In this document: positions 1 to 5,813 of the stretch, piece after piece
Layout: each line of letters opens with the position of its first letter
Numbering within the stretch: the stretch's first letter is position 1
NCBI GenBank assembly: GCA_023265495.1
Contig: JAHFTP010000096.1
Location: 1 to 6,754 of the forward strand
Direction: 5' to 3'
Length of the DNA stretch: 6,754 nucleotides
Source of the DNA: Chlamydiota bacterium
Lineage (GTDB): Bacteria; Chlamydiota; Chlamydiia; Chlamydiales; Rhabdochlamydiaceae
The notes under the pieces: generated by a model
The model's database searches: none
What the model was told of the DNA's origin: nothing
What the model saw: only the letters and a program-made list of their open reading frames with translations
Position numbers and translations under genes: made by a program

Positions 1-278
1 CTTCTACCATCGAATCCCTTAATCTCATCCACCTGCTAGGGCGCCTCGCAGAAAAAACAGTCCGATTCTACATAGGCAACCACGACACAAGAGTTGGTAC
101 GGCGGAGTGTTTTCACTTTATCCATGCGCTGACAGAGGCCGCCTATGCAAAAAAGATCCGCTCCCCGCAGATAGAGCTTTTCTTAAAGCCCTCCATAGGA
201 CATCAAGGACATGGCACCTCTCCCGAAGTTTTTCAGGAAGGGGCCCTTTGGCTAGCTAGCAAGCTGGGCCTTTTATGA
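1..278 (+). CDS. Probable alpha/beta hydrolase, C-terminal part only
   Basis: This is the last 91 residues of a protein whose start lies before the window; the reading frame begins at position 3 and stops with TGA at 276-278. The segment looks like the end of an alpha/beta-hydrolase (esterase or prolyl-oligopeptidase-like) fold. FYIGNHDTRVGT (about residues 23-33 of the fragment) matches the strand-loop that carries the catalytic Asp (D28), and PSIGHQGHGT (about 63-72) matches the loop with the catalytic His (H67 or H70). A closing amphipathic helix, FQEGALWLASKLG, follows. The nucleophile Ser would lie upstream, so substrate and full activity cannot be judged. The stop overlaps the ATG of lpxB in ATGA, which implies co-transcription and translational coupling. 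The fold call is from motif pattern only; the exact family is not recognised. Confidence 0.6.
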   Translation, partial: STIESLNLIHLLGRLAEKTVRFYIGNHDTRVGTAECFHFIHALTEAAYAKKIRSPQIELFLKPSIGHQGHGTSPEVFQEGALWLASKLGLL

Positions 279-1456
279 AAGAAAAAAAAATCTACGATCT
301 TTTCATTTTTGCAGGAGAACATAGTGGAGACCTCCACGGAGAGGGCCTCCTGCGCGCCTTATATGCAAAAAGGGCGCAGCTGCGCATATGCGGCGTTGGC
401 GGCCCTAAGATGAGGTCGGTCGGCATGGATGTCATCGTGCCGATGGAAAAATTTCAGGTGATGGGTTTTGTCGATGTATTTATCGCCATGCCAAAGCTTT
501 TCTACCGCTTCTACCAAATAGCACATGCTATCTTAGAGAAAAAACCCTCTGTCGCCGTTTTTATTGACTACCCAGGCTTTAACCTGCGCATGGAAAAACA
601 TCTGCGCAAGAAGGGATTTACCGGGAAGATCATCCACTACATCTGCCCTTCCGTCTGGGCGTGGGGCAAAAAAAGAATTCCCCTCATAGAAAAAACCGTA
701 GATGCACTCCTCTGCATCCTCCCTTCAGAAAAGAGACTATTCTCTCCTTCTTTCCCCGTCCACTACTGTGGAAATCCCCTTGTGGATAGAATACGTAACA
801 TGCAGTACCAAGACCTCCACTTCCCCCCCCAAAAAAAAGTGGTCGCTCTCTTTCCAGGTAGCAGAAAAAAAGAGATCGAGCGCAACTTCCCCCTGTATGC
901 CAAGCTGATGAAGGAGCTGCTCTCCCAAACAGAAGATTTTTTATTTGCCATCTCACTCTCTGAGAAGAAATTCACTTCTCTTTTACTCTCTTACCTTAGC
1001 AAAGAAGGACTGTCTACAGGGGAAAATATTGTATTTGTAGATCGCAGCCAAAGCTATGACCTCATGCACTGTTGCCACATGGCTATTGCCAAATCCGGCA
1101 CAGTGACTTTAGAGCTTGCCCTGCACGGCGCTCCCACAGTCGTGACCTATGGGGTATCTTCATTAGATCTTTTCATCGCCTTGCGCATTCTAAAGATCTA
1201 CCTCCCCTACTACAGCCTGCCTAATATCTTAATGGGAAAAGAGGTATTTGCAGAGCTCATCGGCCCCAACTTCACCTTTGACAAACTCTCCTGCGCAGTA
1301 CACGCCCTGCTCTACAACGACTCTACCCGCTCCACATGCATGCAAGACTGCCGGCAGATCAAACAGATCCTAGGAGATAAAGAAGCCAGCAGCGAGGCTG
1401 CCTCTCATATCCTTTCTTTTTTAGATATGACATCGACGGATGTTATGGATTTTTAA
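275..1456 (+). CDS. lpxB: Lipid-A-disaccharide synthase LpxB
   Basis: LpxB is a GT19 glycosyltransferase at the inner face of the cytoplasmic membrane. It joins UDP-2,3-diacylglucosamine to lipid X, forming the beta-1,6 disaccharide of lipid A and releasing UDP. The 393 residues match the usual bacterial length. Visible family signatures are AGEHSGDLHG (13-22), GGPKM (42-46), the FIDYPGFNLRME block (96-107) with an Asp at 98 aligning with the essential Asp of the family, ICPSVWAWGKKR (123-134), CGNPLVDRI (165-173), the donor-binding PGSRKKEIERN (194-204), AKSGTVTLELAL (272-283), and YSLPNILMGKEVFAELIG (313-330). The start at 275 has no good Shine-Dalgarno site but overlaps the upstream stop (ATGA), so reinitiation is likely. 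I recall Chlamydia LpxB as about 600 residues with an N-terminal extension; this copy lacks it. A C8A8 tract at 823-838 lies inside the gene. Confidence 0.97.
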   Translation: MKEKKIYDLFIFAGEHSGDLHGEGLLRALYAKRAQLRICGVGGPKMRSVGMDVIVPMEKFQVMGFVDVFIAMPKLFYRFYQIAHAILEKKPSVAVFIDYPGFNLRMEKHLRKKGFTGKIIHYICPSVWAWGKKRIPLIEKTVDALLCILPSEKRLFSPSFPVHYCGNPLVDRIRNMQYQDLHFPPQKKVVALFPGSRKKEIERNFPLYAKLMKELLSQTEDFLFAISLSEKKFTSLLLSYLSKEGLSTGENIVFVDRSQSYDLMHCCHMAIAKSGTVTLELALHGAPTVVTYGVSSLDLFIALRILKIYLPYYSLPNILMGKEVFAELIGPNFTFDKLSCAVHALLYNDSTRSTCMQDCRQIKQILGDKEASSEAASHILSFLDMTSTDVMDF

Positions 1457-1509
1457 AAAAAACAGAAGGGGTTAAAGGGGACCTGTCCCCTTTAGATCCC
1501 CATTTTTTT
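1455..1509. terminator. Bidirectional hairpin terminator between convergent genes
   Basis: A perfect inverted repeat, TAAAGGGGAC (1473-1482) and GTCCCCTTTA (1485-1494), surrounds a two-base centre, giving at least a 9-bp stem with a four-base loop. A second block, GGGG (1468-1471) against CCCC (1498-1501), extends it. It is flanked by eight A (1455-1462) and seven T (1503-1509), so each strand ends the hairpin region with a U-rich tract after a short spacer. It sits between the lpxB stop and the stop of the minus-strand gene at 1508, where a two-way intrinsic terminator is expected. The near-perfect GGGGACCTGTCCCC core also resembles REP-type palindromes, so a repeat origin is possible. Confidence 0.75.
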
Positions 1510-3151
1510 ATATGTGGCGTCCCGCCGGCCCTGGCAAGGGGGGACCCTTTGGCTCTTTAGGAGGAGGGCTGGGTGCTTTGCCAGTACTTGCAGCTTCATC
1601 AACGGCTGTTGCCACTTGTTTCGGCTTCCTGTCTTTGAATGTTGCATCAGCATTAGGAATGCCTTTTGTTACTCGAGTTTTTATTTGTTTCATTTCTTTA
1701 GCAGAGGAAGTCAACGCTGTAGTCAATGCAGCATGTAAAGGGGAAGAGGCCTCCACATCAGCGAGTATATGTCTACCAGAAGGAGAATCTACTCCTGTAT
1801 AGCTGCTAGAAGAGTCTCTGTCCATAGCGATCACATCTCTCATGACAAGGTCTAAAATGCTATCCGCTTTTAATGTACAGTCTGCATCGGAACTGTAAGC
1901 CATATAGGCTTCTCTCGGATCTGCATTACCATCTAGACAATTGAGCACGGTAGCTCCTACGTCGGCATCAAATCCCGGATCATATTCAGGCTTTGGAGGC
2001 TCAGGAGAAACTAATCTTTTGATTGCTGAGGATTCTCTCCTTGCCTCATCACATGCATCTGTCTGTTTTTTGGCTGCAGCATCTCTGAGTAAAAGCGCTC
2101 TTTTTCTCGCTTCATCTACATTCGCTCCCGGTATCACGTAACCAAGACCCATGCAGAGCACATACAGATCTATTCCTTTTACCTCTGCTAATTTTCTCTT
2201 TAGCCTATTCAAATCTCTTTGTGCTGCTTGACATTCTGCTTGTTTAGAAGGATCCATTTGTAACGTTTGTACTTCTCTCCCTTTAGCCTTTACCGCCGCT
2301 TGCAGCTTCTCTGTTAAGGTAGTGACGTATTTCTCTGCTGCTGCAATTCTCATCAGGCCATCTCTTCGCTCCGTAGGCGAGAGCCCACTTGCCGCCATAG
2401 ATTCTGCCACAGCTTTTTTACTTCCTGCAAAGTCCCTAGGTATGGAGGAATGGAGAACAGGAGTATTTCTTCTTGCAGCGCGAAGGCCTCCTTCTACTCC
2501 TTTGCCTGTGGCACTAAAATTCTGATAATTGCTTCCTACCTGCTTGGGATAGACATTATCGACAAAGCCCTTTAACTTACGATACTCATCCCATAGCTGC
2601 GCGTCCGTTCCAAAAGCATCCTTTTTATCGAGTACAGTTCTTGTTCCATCCTCATTCTCCCAGGAAACAAGCCCCATAGACAAACTAAAATACACATCCT
2701 TAGCATCTGGTGGAATTACCCCTTTATCTTTCAGACTGCTTCTAAGCAGTACATACTGATCTCTCAATCCGTCTGCTAAATCGTCCCGTAAATACTTGTT
2801 CACCCCTCGGTCGGAAAGAGCAATCGGCCCATCTGACTCAGGAATCTCTGTTGCTGTTAGGGTCGCTTCAGGATAAACTGCTCGAGCTGTCATAGTGGCT
2901 GTAGGGACTTGGGAGAGCATTCTCGTACGAACGGACTGAACAGAATCATCTTCTTTTCTTCGTCCTTTGCCCCCCACCCTACCAACTAGTCTTTTAGAAC
3001 AGATAGAACAGAAGCTGCCCCTGTTGGATAGAATGCGAGAGCTTACTTTCGTAACCAGACCTTGCTTACTACTAGTACGCATAGAAACACTACCTACAGG
3101 ACGTCCCATAGAATGTAGGCAGGTTCTTCTCACTGGAGGGATTGAACTCAT
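1508..3151 (-). CDS. Hypothetical protein, 547 residues, proline-rich tail
   Basis: I do not recognise this protein. The preferred start is the ATG at 3151 (MSSIPPVRRT), preceded by AAAAGAGG four bases upstream; an in-frame TTG at 3169 would add six residues. The first 70 residues are very basic and rich in Ser and Arg, with a CSIC pair at about 48-51, and there is no signal peptide. Residues about 250-380 are predicted helical and possibly coiled-coil (runs such as AAAEKYVTTLTEKLQAAVK and AQRDLNRLKRKLAEVKG), with one short hydrophobic stretch, IDLYVLCMGLGYVI (about 327-340), probably too short and mixed for a membrane span. The C-terminus, about 525-547, is proline-rich (PSPPPKEPKGPPLPGPAG), resembling SH3- or WW-ligand segments. 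Lack of a signal peptide, a polar N-terminus and a proline-rich end would suit a type III secreted effector in a chlamydia, but that is inference. It converges on lpxB and has its own AT-rich leader. Confidence 0.8.
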   Translation of the reverse strand: MSSIPPVRRTCLHSMGRPVGSVSMRTSSKQGLVTKVSSRILSNRGSFCSICSKRLVGRVGGKGRRKEDDSVQSVRTRMLSQVPTATMTARAVYPEATLTATEIPESDGPIALSDRGVNKYLRDDLADGLRDQYVLLRSSLKDKGVIPPDAKDVYFSLSMGLVSWENEDGTRTVLDKKDAFGTDAQLWDEYRKLKGFVDNVYPKQVGSNYQNFSATGKGVEGGLRAARRNTPVLHSSIPRDFAGSKKAVAESMAASGLSPTERRDGLMRIAAAEKYVTTLTEKLQAAVKAKGREVQTLQMDPSKQAECQAAQRDLNRLKRKLAEVKGIDLYVLCMGLGYVIPGANVDEARKRALLLRDAAAKKQTDACDEARRESSAIKRLVSPEPPKPEYDPGFDADVGATVLNCLDGNADPREAYMAYSSDADCTLKADSILDLVMRDVIAMDRDSSSSYTGVDSPSGRHILADVEASSPLHAALTTALTSSAKEMKQIKTRVTKGIPNADATFKDRKPKQVATAVDEAASTGKAPSPPPKEPKGPPLPGPAGRHI

Positions 3152-3183
3152 AAAACCTCTTTTGCGCAATACTCTTATTGCTA

Positions 3184-3189
3184 ATTATA
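3184..3189 (-). promoter_or_regulatory. Possible -10 box for the 547-residue gene
   Basis: Read on the minus strand this is a perfect TATAAT (in GATATAATTAG), about 33 bases before the ATG at 3151. No good -35 box lies at the right distance. The region is so AT-rich that such a match can arise by chance, and another minus-strand TATAAT is present at 3267-3272. It is offered as one candidate for the proximal start site. Confidence 0.3.
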
Positions 3190-3350
3190 TCAAATAATCA
3201 AAGGCAAATAAACAATATTTAATGCAAAAAATGAACGATTTTACATAAATTACTTAAAAATATGAGATTATAATATGCAAATAAATAAAGGAAAGGATCT
3301 TAACAGATAGTAGAAATCATTTTACACAAGAGCAATCTATCACTAAATAC

Positions 3351-3378
3351 CTTATAATGAGCAAGAAAGAATGTCTAA
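3351..3378 (-). promoter_or_regulatory. Possible distal promoter with long leader
   Basis: On the minus strand TTAGAC (3373-3378) is followed after 16 bases by TATAAG (3351-3356), a reasonable sigma-70-type pair. It lies directly after the stop codon of the 133-residue gene. If used, it would give the 547-residue gene an untranslated leader of roughly 190 bases, or start a small RNA in that interval. No clear intrinsic terminator for the upstream gene is visible, so read-through is the alternative. Confidence 0.3.
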
Positions 3379-3780
3379 TTAGGATTCTATTCTTTTGTAG
3401 AGGACGTCGGTGAGAGATAAACCCATCTTATTCATCTCATTCTTAGCCTCTTGGATCATCCCCCACTGCTCCGGAGTGAAGAAGTTGGGATTTTCCCCAA
3501 CTCTTATGATGTCACTTTCCGTAGCCCCGGTTTTCTCTTTCAGCTTTTTTGACTCTTTTACAAAGAGGTCAAAAACTTCACTTAGGATCAAGAGAGACTC
3601 TCTTTGCTCCTCAAGGCTTCCCGTTTCTAAGGTGTTTTTGATGATAATAAATAGCTGTACATAGGAGCGGAGCATCTCTTTGAGATCCATAGGCTCATTC
3701 GCATCAGCTCTACGCAAAAACTCTAGAATTTTTCTATACTCTTCTTTGGCTTCTTTTGTATGACCCACTGATTTTGCCAT
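3379..3780 (-). CDS. Hypothetical helical protein, 133 residues
   Basis: I do not recognise the family. The ATG at 3780 has a G-rich ribosome site (AAGGGGG, about nine bases upstream), and the frame is closed by TAA at 3379-3381. The protein is soluble, has no Cys, signal peptide or membrane segment, and is highly charged. It reads as a series of amphipathic helices: EAKEEYRKILEFLRRAD (10-26), MDLKEMLRSYVQLFIIIKNTLET (31-53), a helix with heptad-like spacing LLILSEVFDLFVKESKKLKEK (63-83), then a Pro-containing turn and FTPEQWGMIQEAKNEMNKMG (101-120). Small all-helical proteins of this kind in chlamydiae are often chaperones or structural partners, but nothing specific points to a role. It is divergent from yceD, and the larger unknown gene follows it on the same strand after about 230 bases, so the two may be functionally linked. 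Confidence 0.8.
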   Translation of the reverse strand: MAKSVGHTKEAKEEYRKILEFLRRADANEPMDLKEMLRSYVQLFIIIKNTLETGSLEEQRESLLILSEVFDLFVKESKKLKEKTGATESDIIRVGENPNFFTPEQWGMIQEAKNEMNKMGLSLTDVLYKRIES

Positions 3781-3808
3781 CGGCTATTTCCCCCTTCCCT
3801 TTTTCTCC

Positions 3809-3838
3809 TACATACGACGCAGACAGGAGAGATGTAAA
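3809..3838 (-). promoter_or_regulatory. Candidate promoter of the 133-residue gene
   Basis: On the minus strand TTTACA (3833-3838, five of six matches to the -35 consensus) is followed after 18 bases by a weak TATGTA (3809-3814). An A-rich tract (eight A, 3840-3847) lies immediately upstream of the -35 box and could act as an UP-like element. The predicted start site would leave a leader of about 20 bases that includes the purine-rich ribosome site before the ATG at 3780. Confidence 0.38.
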
Positions 3839-3935
3839 GTTTTTTTTATTTCTTGCGAGGTTTTCTTCGAAAGATCTGACATAGGATAAAGAGCCGCTTC
3901 TTAAAACCAAAGAAAGAACTTTACCAGCGAACCAG

Positions 3936-3964
3936 TTGCAGTTAATCGAGTGGGAAGCTATGAT
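3936..3964 (+). promoter_or_regulatory. Candidate promoter of yceD-rpmF-plsX
   Basis: TTGCAG (3936-3941) and TATGAT (3959-3964) are separated by exactly 17 bases; the -10 box matches five of six consensus positions. Transcription would begin near 3971, about 20 bases before the ATG at 3992. It helps decide the yceD start, because a GTG at 3950 in the same frame would lie upstream of the transcription start. The site is in the divergent intergenic region, where a plus-strand promoter is needed. Confidence 0.5.
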
Positions 3965-3991
3965 TTTCCTTTCACTTTTAACGGAATTTTT

Positions 3992-4456
3992 ATGGAACTC
4001 AAGATTTACACCGACAGACTCAAAGATGAACAGGCAGAGAAATTTGCAGGCCAGGTCTCTGCAGACTTCTTGGAGATCCAGGAAGAAGATCTCACATTCT
4101 CTTCCCCTGTTTCTATACGGGGAGAAGCATATTTGGCCAGTGACCATCTCATTGTCCGTTTTCATATAGAAACAACAGCCATTCTTCCGTGCTCTATTTG
4201 TAATAGCACGGTAGAAGTGCCTATCTGCTTGCCAGATTTTATGCATACAGAACCTGTTTCTGAAATTAAATCTTGCGTATTTGATCTAGTCCCCCTACTG
4301 AGAGAAGACATCCTTTTGCAAGTCCCTCAGTTTACCGAATGCAATGGTGGCCATTGCCCAGAAAGAGATACGATGAAAAAGTTCACTAAAGCCCCCTCTT
4401 CAGAAAAGGAAGATGCCTATTTCCCCTTTGCTAATCTAGACTTGGATACAAAATAA
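3992..4456 (+). CDS. yceD: YceD/DUF177 family protein
   Basis: This family is found across bacteria just before rpmF and is linked to 23S rRNA and ribosome maturation; its molecular action is poorly defined. The 154-residue product shows the family pattern: an N-terminal beta-rich half, ILPCSIC (64-70), the acidic core VFDLVPLLREDILLQVPQ (96-113), a second cysteine pair in ECNGGHC (116-122), and the closing YFPFANLDLD (143-152), which matches the usual PFA.L..L ending. Cys67/70 and Cys117/122 could bind metal. I chose ATG 3992 over an in-frame GTG at 3950. The ATG has GGA upstream and gives the typical MELKIY start, whereas the GTG has no ribosome site and lies upstream of the likely transcription start. 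It is followed by rpmF after 76 bases, as in many bacteria. Confidence 0.88.
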   Translation: MELKIYTDRLKDEQAEKFAGQVSADFLEIQEEDLTFSSPVSIRGEAYLASDHLIVRFHIETTAILPCSICNSTVEVPICLPDFMHTEPVSEIKSCVFDLVPLLREDILLQVPQFTECNGGHCPERDTMKKFTKAPSSEKEDAYFPFANLDLDTK

Positions 4457-4475
4457 AAATTTTAACTATTTCCCC

Positions 4476-4504
4476 TTTTATAAAAACTGACTTTGTTGTA
4501 TAAG
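4476..4504 (+). promoter_or_regulatory. Possible internal promoter before rpmF
   Basis: A TATAAG box (4499-4504) lies about 29 bases before the rpmF ATG, with a poor TTTTAT -35 (4476-4481) at 17-base spacing. The 76-base yceD-rpmF gap is AT-rich and shows no convincing terminator. A second start giving extra ribosomal-protein mRNA is therefore plausible, but co-transcription from upstream would be enough. Confidence 0.27.
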
Positions 4505-4532
4505 CTTTTGCTAAATTTTAAGGAGTTTTCCC

Positions 4533-4715
4533 ATGGCAGTACCACGTAATCGCATGTCCAATGCTCGCAAAAATTCTCGTAGAGCGCACCACGCAAAAAA
4601 ACCGAAGAACATGTCGAGCTGTAAGAATTGTAATAACGCTTGTCTCTCTCATAGAATCTGTCCCCATTGTGGATTCTATGCAGGACGTTCCGTCATCCAT
4701 GTTCAAGCAGAGTAA
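4533..4715 (+). CDS. rpmF: 50S ribosomal protein L32
   Basis: L32 is a small component of the large ribosomal subunit near the peptidyl-transferase region. The 60-residue protein begins with the classic MAVPRNRMSNARKNSRRAHH. It then has the four-cysteine zinc-ribbon form: CKNC (30-33) and CPHC (43-46), followed by GFYAGRSVI (47-55). It is of normal length and all four zinc ligands are present, so this is the zinc-binding type, not a cysteine-free paralogue. A strong AAGGAG ribosome site lies about seven bases before the ATG. The 3' end overlaps the start of plsX by 17 bases, and yceD lies upstream, giving the widespread yceD-rpmF-plsX order. Confidence 0.98.
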   Translation: MAVPRNRMSNARKNSRRAHHAKKPKNMSSCKNCNNACLSHRICPHCGFYAGRSVIHVQAE

Positions 4716-5691
4716 CCCCCCACTTGCAGACAATCCCATCACACGTATCGGAGTCGATATTCTAGGATGTGACATGCCTGCAAAAGACTTGCTCCGCACA
4801 GTCATTGCCGCTTGCGATGACCTAGGAGAAAAGGCACATTTTGTCGTATTCTGCAGGCCGGAACATTTTACGGAAAACATTCCGGCCAATCTCACTTTGG
4901 TTCCCGTAGAAGAAGAGATTTTCATGGACGACCTCCCCCTCAAAGCGATACGAAAGAAAAAAAACTCTTCCCTTTGCCAAGGCATCCGTTTTTTGAAAGA
5001 AAAACGCATTGACGCCTTCATCTCTGCGGGCAACACAGGAGCCCTGCTCGCCTGCTCTGCTACCACGCTGAAAAAACTTCCAGGCATCGCAAGACCTGCA
5101 CTGCTGACAGTCATTCCTTGTAAAAACAAAGAAGTCGCCGTCTTAGATGTAGGGGCTACTACGATATGCAAAAAATCTCATCTTTTGCAGTTCGCCATGA
5201 TGGGGATCGCCTATCAAAGAAGCCGCGGCATCTTGCAGCCAACAGTCGGACTGCTGAATATTGGGTCTGAAGCGCAAAAAGGGACTCCTGAGCATATCAA
5301 AACATATGAGGCACTAGCCGAGCTCAGCCGAAATTTTTCTTACCCTATGTTCCAAGGCAACAAGGAAGGAAGAGATGTATTTGACGGTACCGTTGACGTA
5401 CTCGTCACCGACGGTTTTACGGGAAACATCTTTTTAAAAACGGCAGAAGGAATAGCCTCCTTTATTTTTAAGGAACTGCAAGAGAAAGTCAATTCCCCGG
5501 AGATTTCTTCTCTTTTGCAGAGGTTCGACTATGCAGAATATGCGGGAGCTCTCCTTTGCGGAATAGAGGGGATCGTCATTAAATGCCATGGTCTCAGCCA
5601 GCCAAAGACATTTAAGCAAAGCTTTCTTTCGGCTATCCACCTGAAAGAACACTCTTTCCTTGAAAAAATAAGCAAGCAACATTTTTTTTAA
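4699..5691 (+). CDS. plsX: Phosphate acyltransferase PlsX
   Basis: PlsX converts acyl-ACP and phosphate to acyl-phosphate, the acyl donor for PlsY in phosphatidic acid synthesis; it is a peripheral membrane enzyme. From ATG 4699 the product is 330 residues, the family norm. Signatures include RIGVDILGCD (16-25), IFMDDLPLKAIRKKKNSSL (74-92), the highly conserved ISAGNTGALL (108-117), RPALLTVIP (132-140), GLLNIGSEAQKGTPEH (184-199), FQGNKEGRDVFDGTVDVLVTDGFTGNIFLK (218-247) and YAGALLCGIEGIVIKCHG (281-298). The open frame extends back into rpmF, but the region before 4699 has no family similarity. ATG 4678 is the only close alternative and would add seven residues. AGGA at 4682-4685 is distant, so coupling to rpmF translation through the 17-base overlap is likely. 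The usual GGD near the N-terminus reads GCD, and the usual HGSS reads HGLS. Confidence 0.95.
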   Translation: MFKQSNPPLADNPITRIGVDILGCDMPAKDLLRTVIAACDDLGEKAHFVVFCRPEHFTENIPANLTLVPVEEEIFMDDLPLKAIRKKKNSSLCQGIRFLKEKRIDAFISAGNTGALLACSATTLKKLPGIARPALLTVIPCKNKEVAVLDVGATTICKKSHLLQFAMMGIAYQRSRGILQPTVGLLNIGSEAQKGTPEHIKTYEALAELSRNFSYPMFQGNKEGRDVFDGTVDVLVTDGFTGNIFLKTAEGIASFIFKELQEKVNSPEISSLLQRFDYAEYAGALLCGIEGIVIKCHGLSQPKTFKQSFLSAIHLKEHSFLEKISKQHFF

Positions 5692-5697
5692 ATACAG

Positions 5698-5730
5698 ATC
5701 CCCTCTCCAAAAATGGAAGTGGGGATTTTT
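5698..5730 (+). terminator. Intrinsic terminator after plsX
   Basis: ATCCCC (5698-5703) pairs with GGGGAT (5721-5726). An inner stem TCCA (5706-5709) with TGGA (5714-5717) closes an AAAA loop. The hairpin is followed directly by a short T run (5726-5730). It lies six bases after the plsX stop and separates the yceD-rpmF-plsX unit from the next gene. The T tract is short, so leakage into the downstream gene is possible. Confidence 0.7.
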
Positions 5731-5813
5731 ATGGAAAAAGAAGAGCCTTTCTCTTACCATAGAATCTTTAGTTAATAATTTATTCGCTCCTCAATTTACT
5801 AGATAGGAAACTC

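Noticed and set aside
2967..3197. Plus-strand open frame antisense to the start of the 547-residue gene
   Set aside because: It has no ribosome site or recognisable motif, and the long minus-strand frame explains the region better.
3181..3300. Possible origin-like or CRISPR-like AT-rich repeat region
   Set aside because: No regularly spaced repeats, DnaA-box cluster or conserved spacers are visible; it is simply AT-rich.
3950..3991. GTG start giving a 168-residue YceD
   Set aside because: There is no ribosome site, it overlaps a good candidate promoter, and the ATG at 3992 gives the usual family N-terminus.
3734..4246. Minus-strand open frame of 170 codons overlapping yceD
   Set aside because: It lies antisense to the recognisable YceD coding region and overlaps the start of the 133-residue gene; its translation shows no domain character.
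4561..4698. N-terminal extension of PlsX inside rpmF
   Set aside because: The frame is open, but the residues show no PlsX similarity and the DNA is explained by L32; the family start fits 4699.
4518..5171. Minus-strand open frame of 217 codons
   Set aside because: It is fully antisense to rpmF and plsX, both of which are clearly real; the Ser/Met-rich, low-order translation is typical of a shadow frame.
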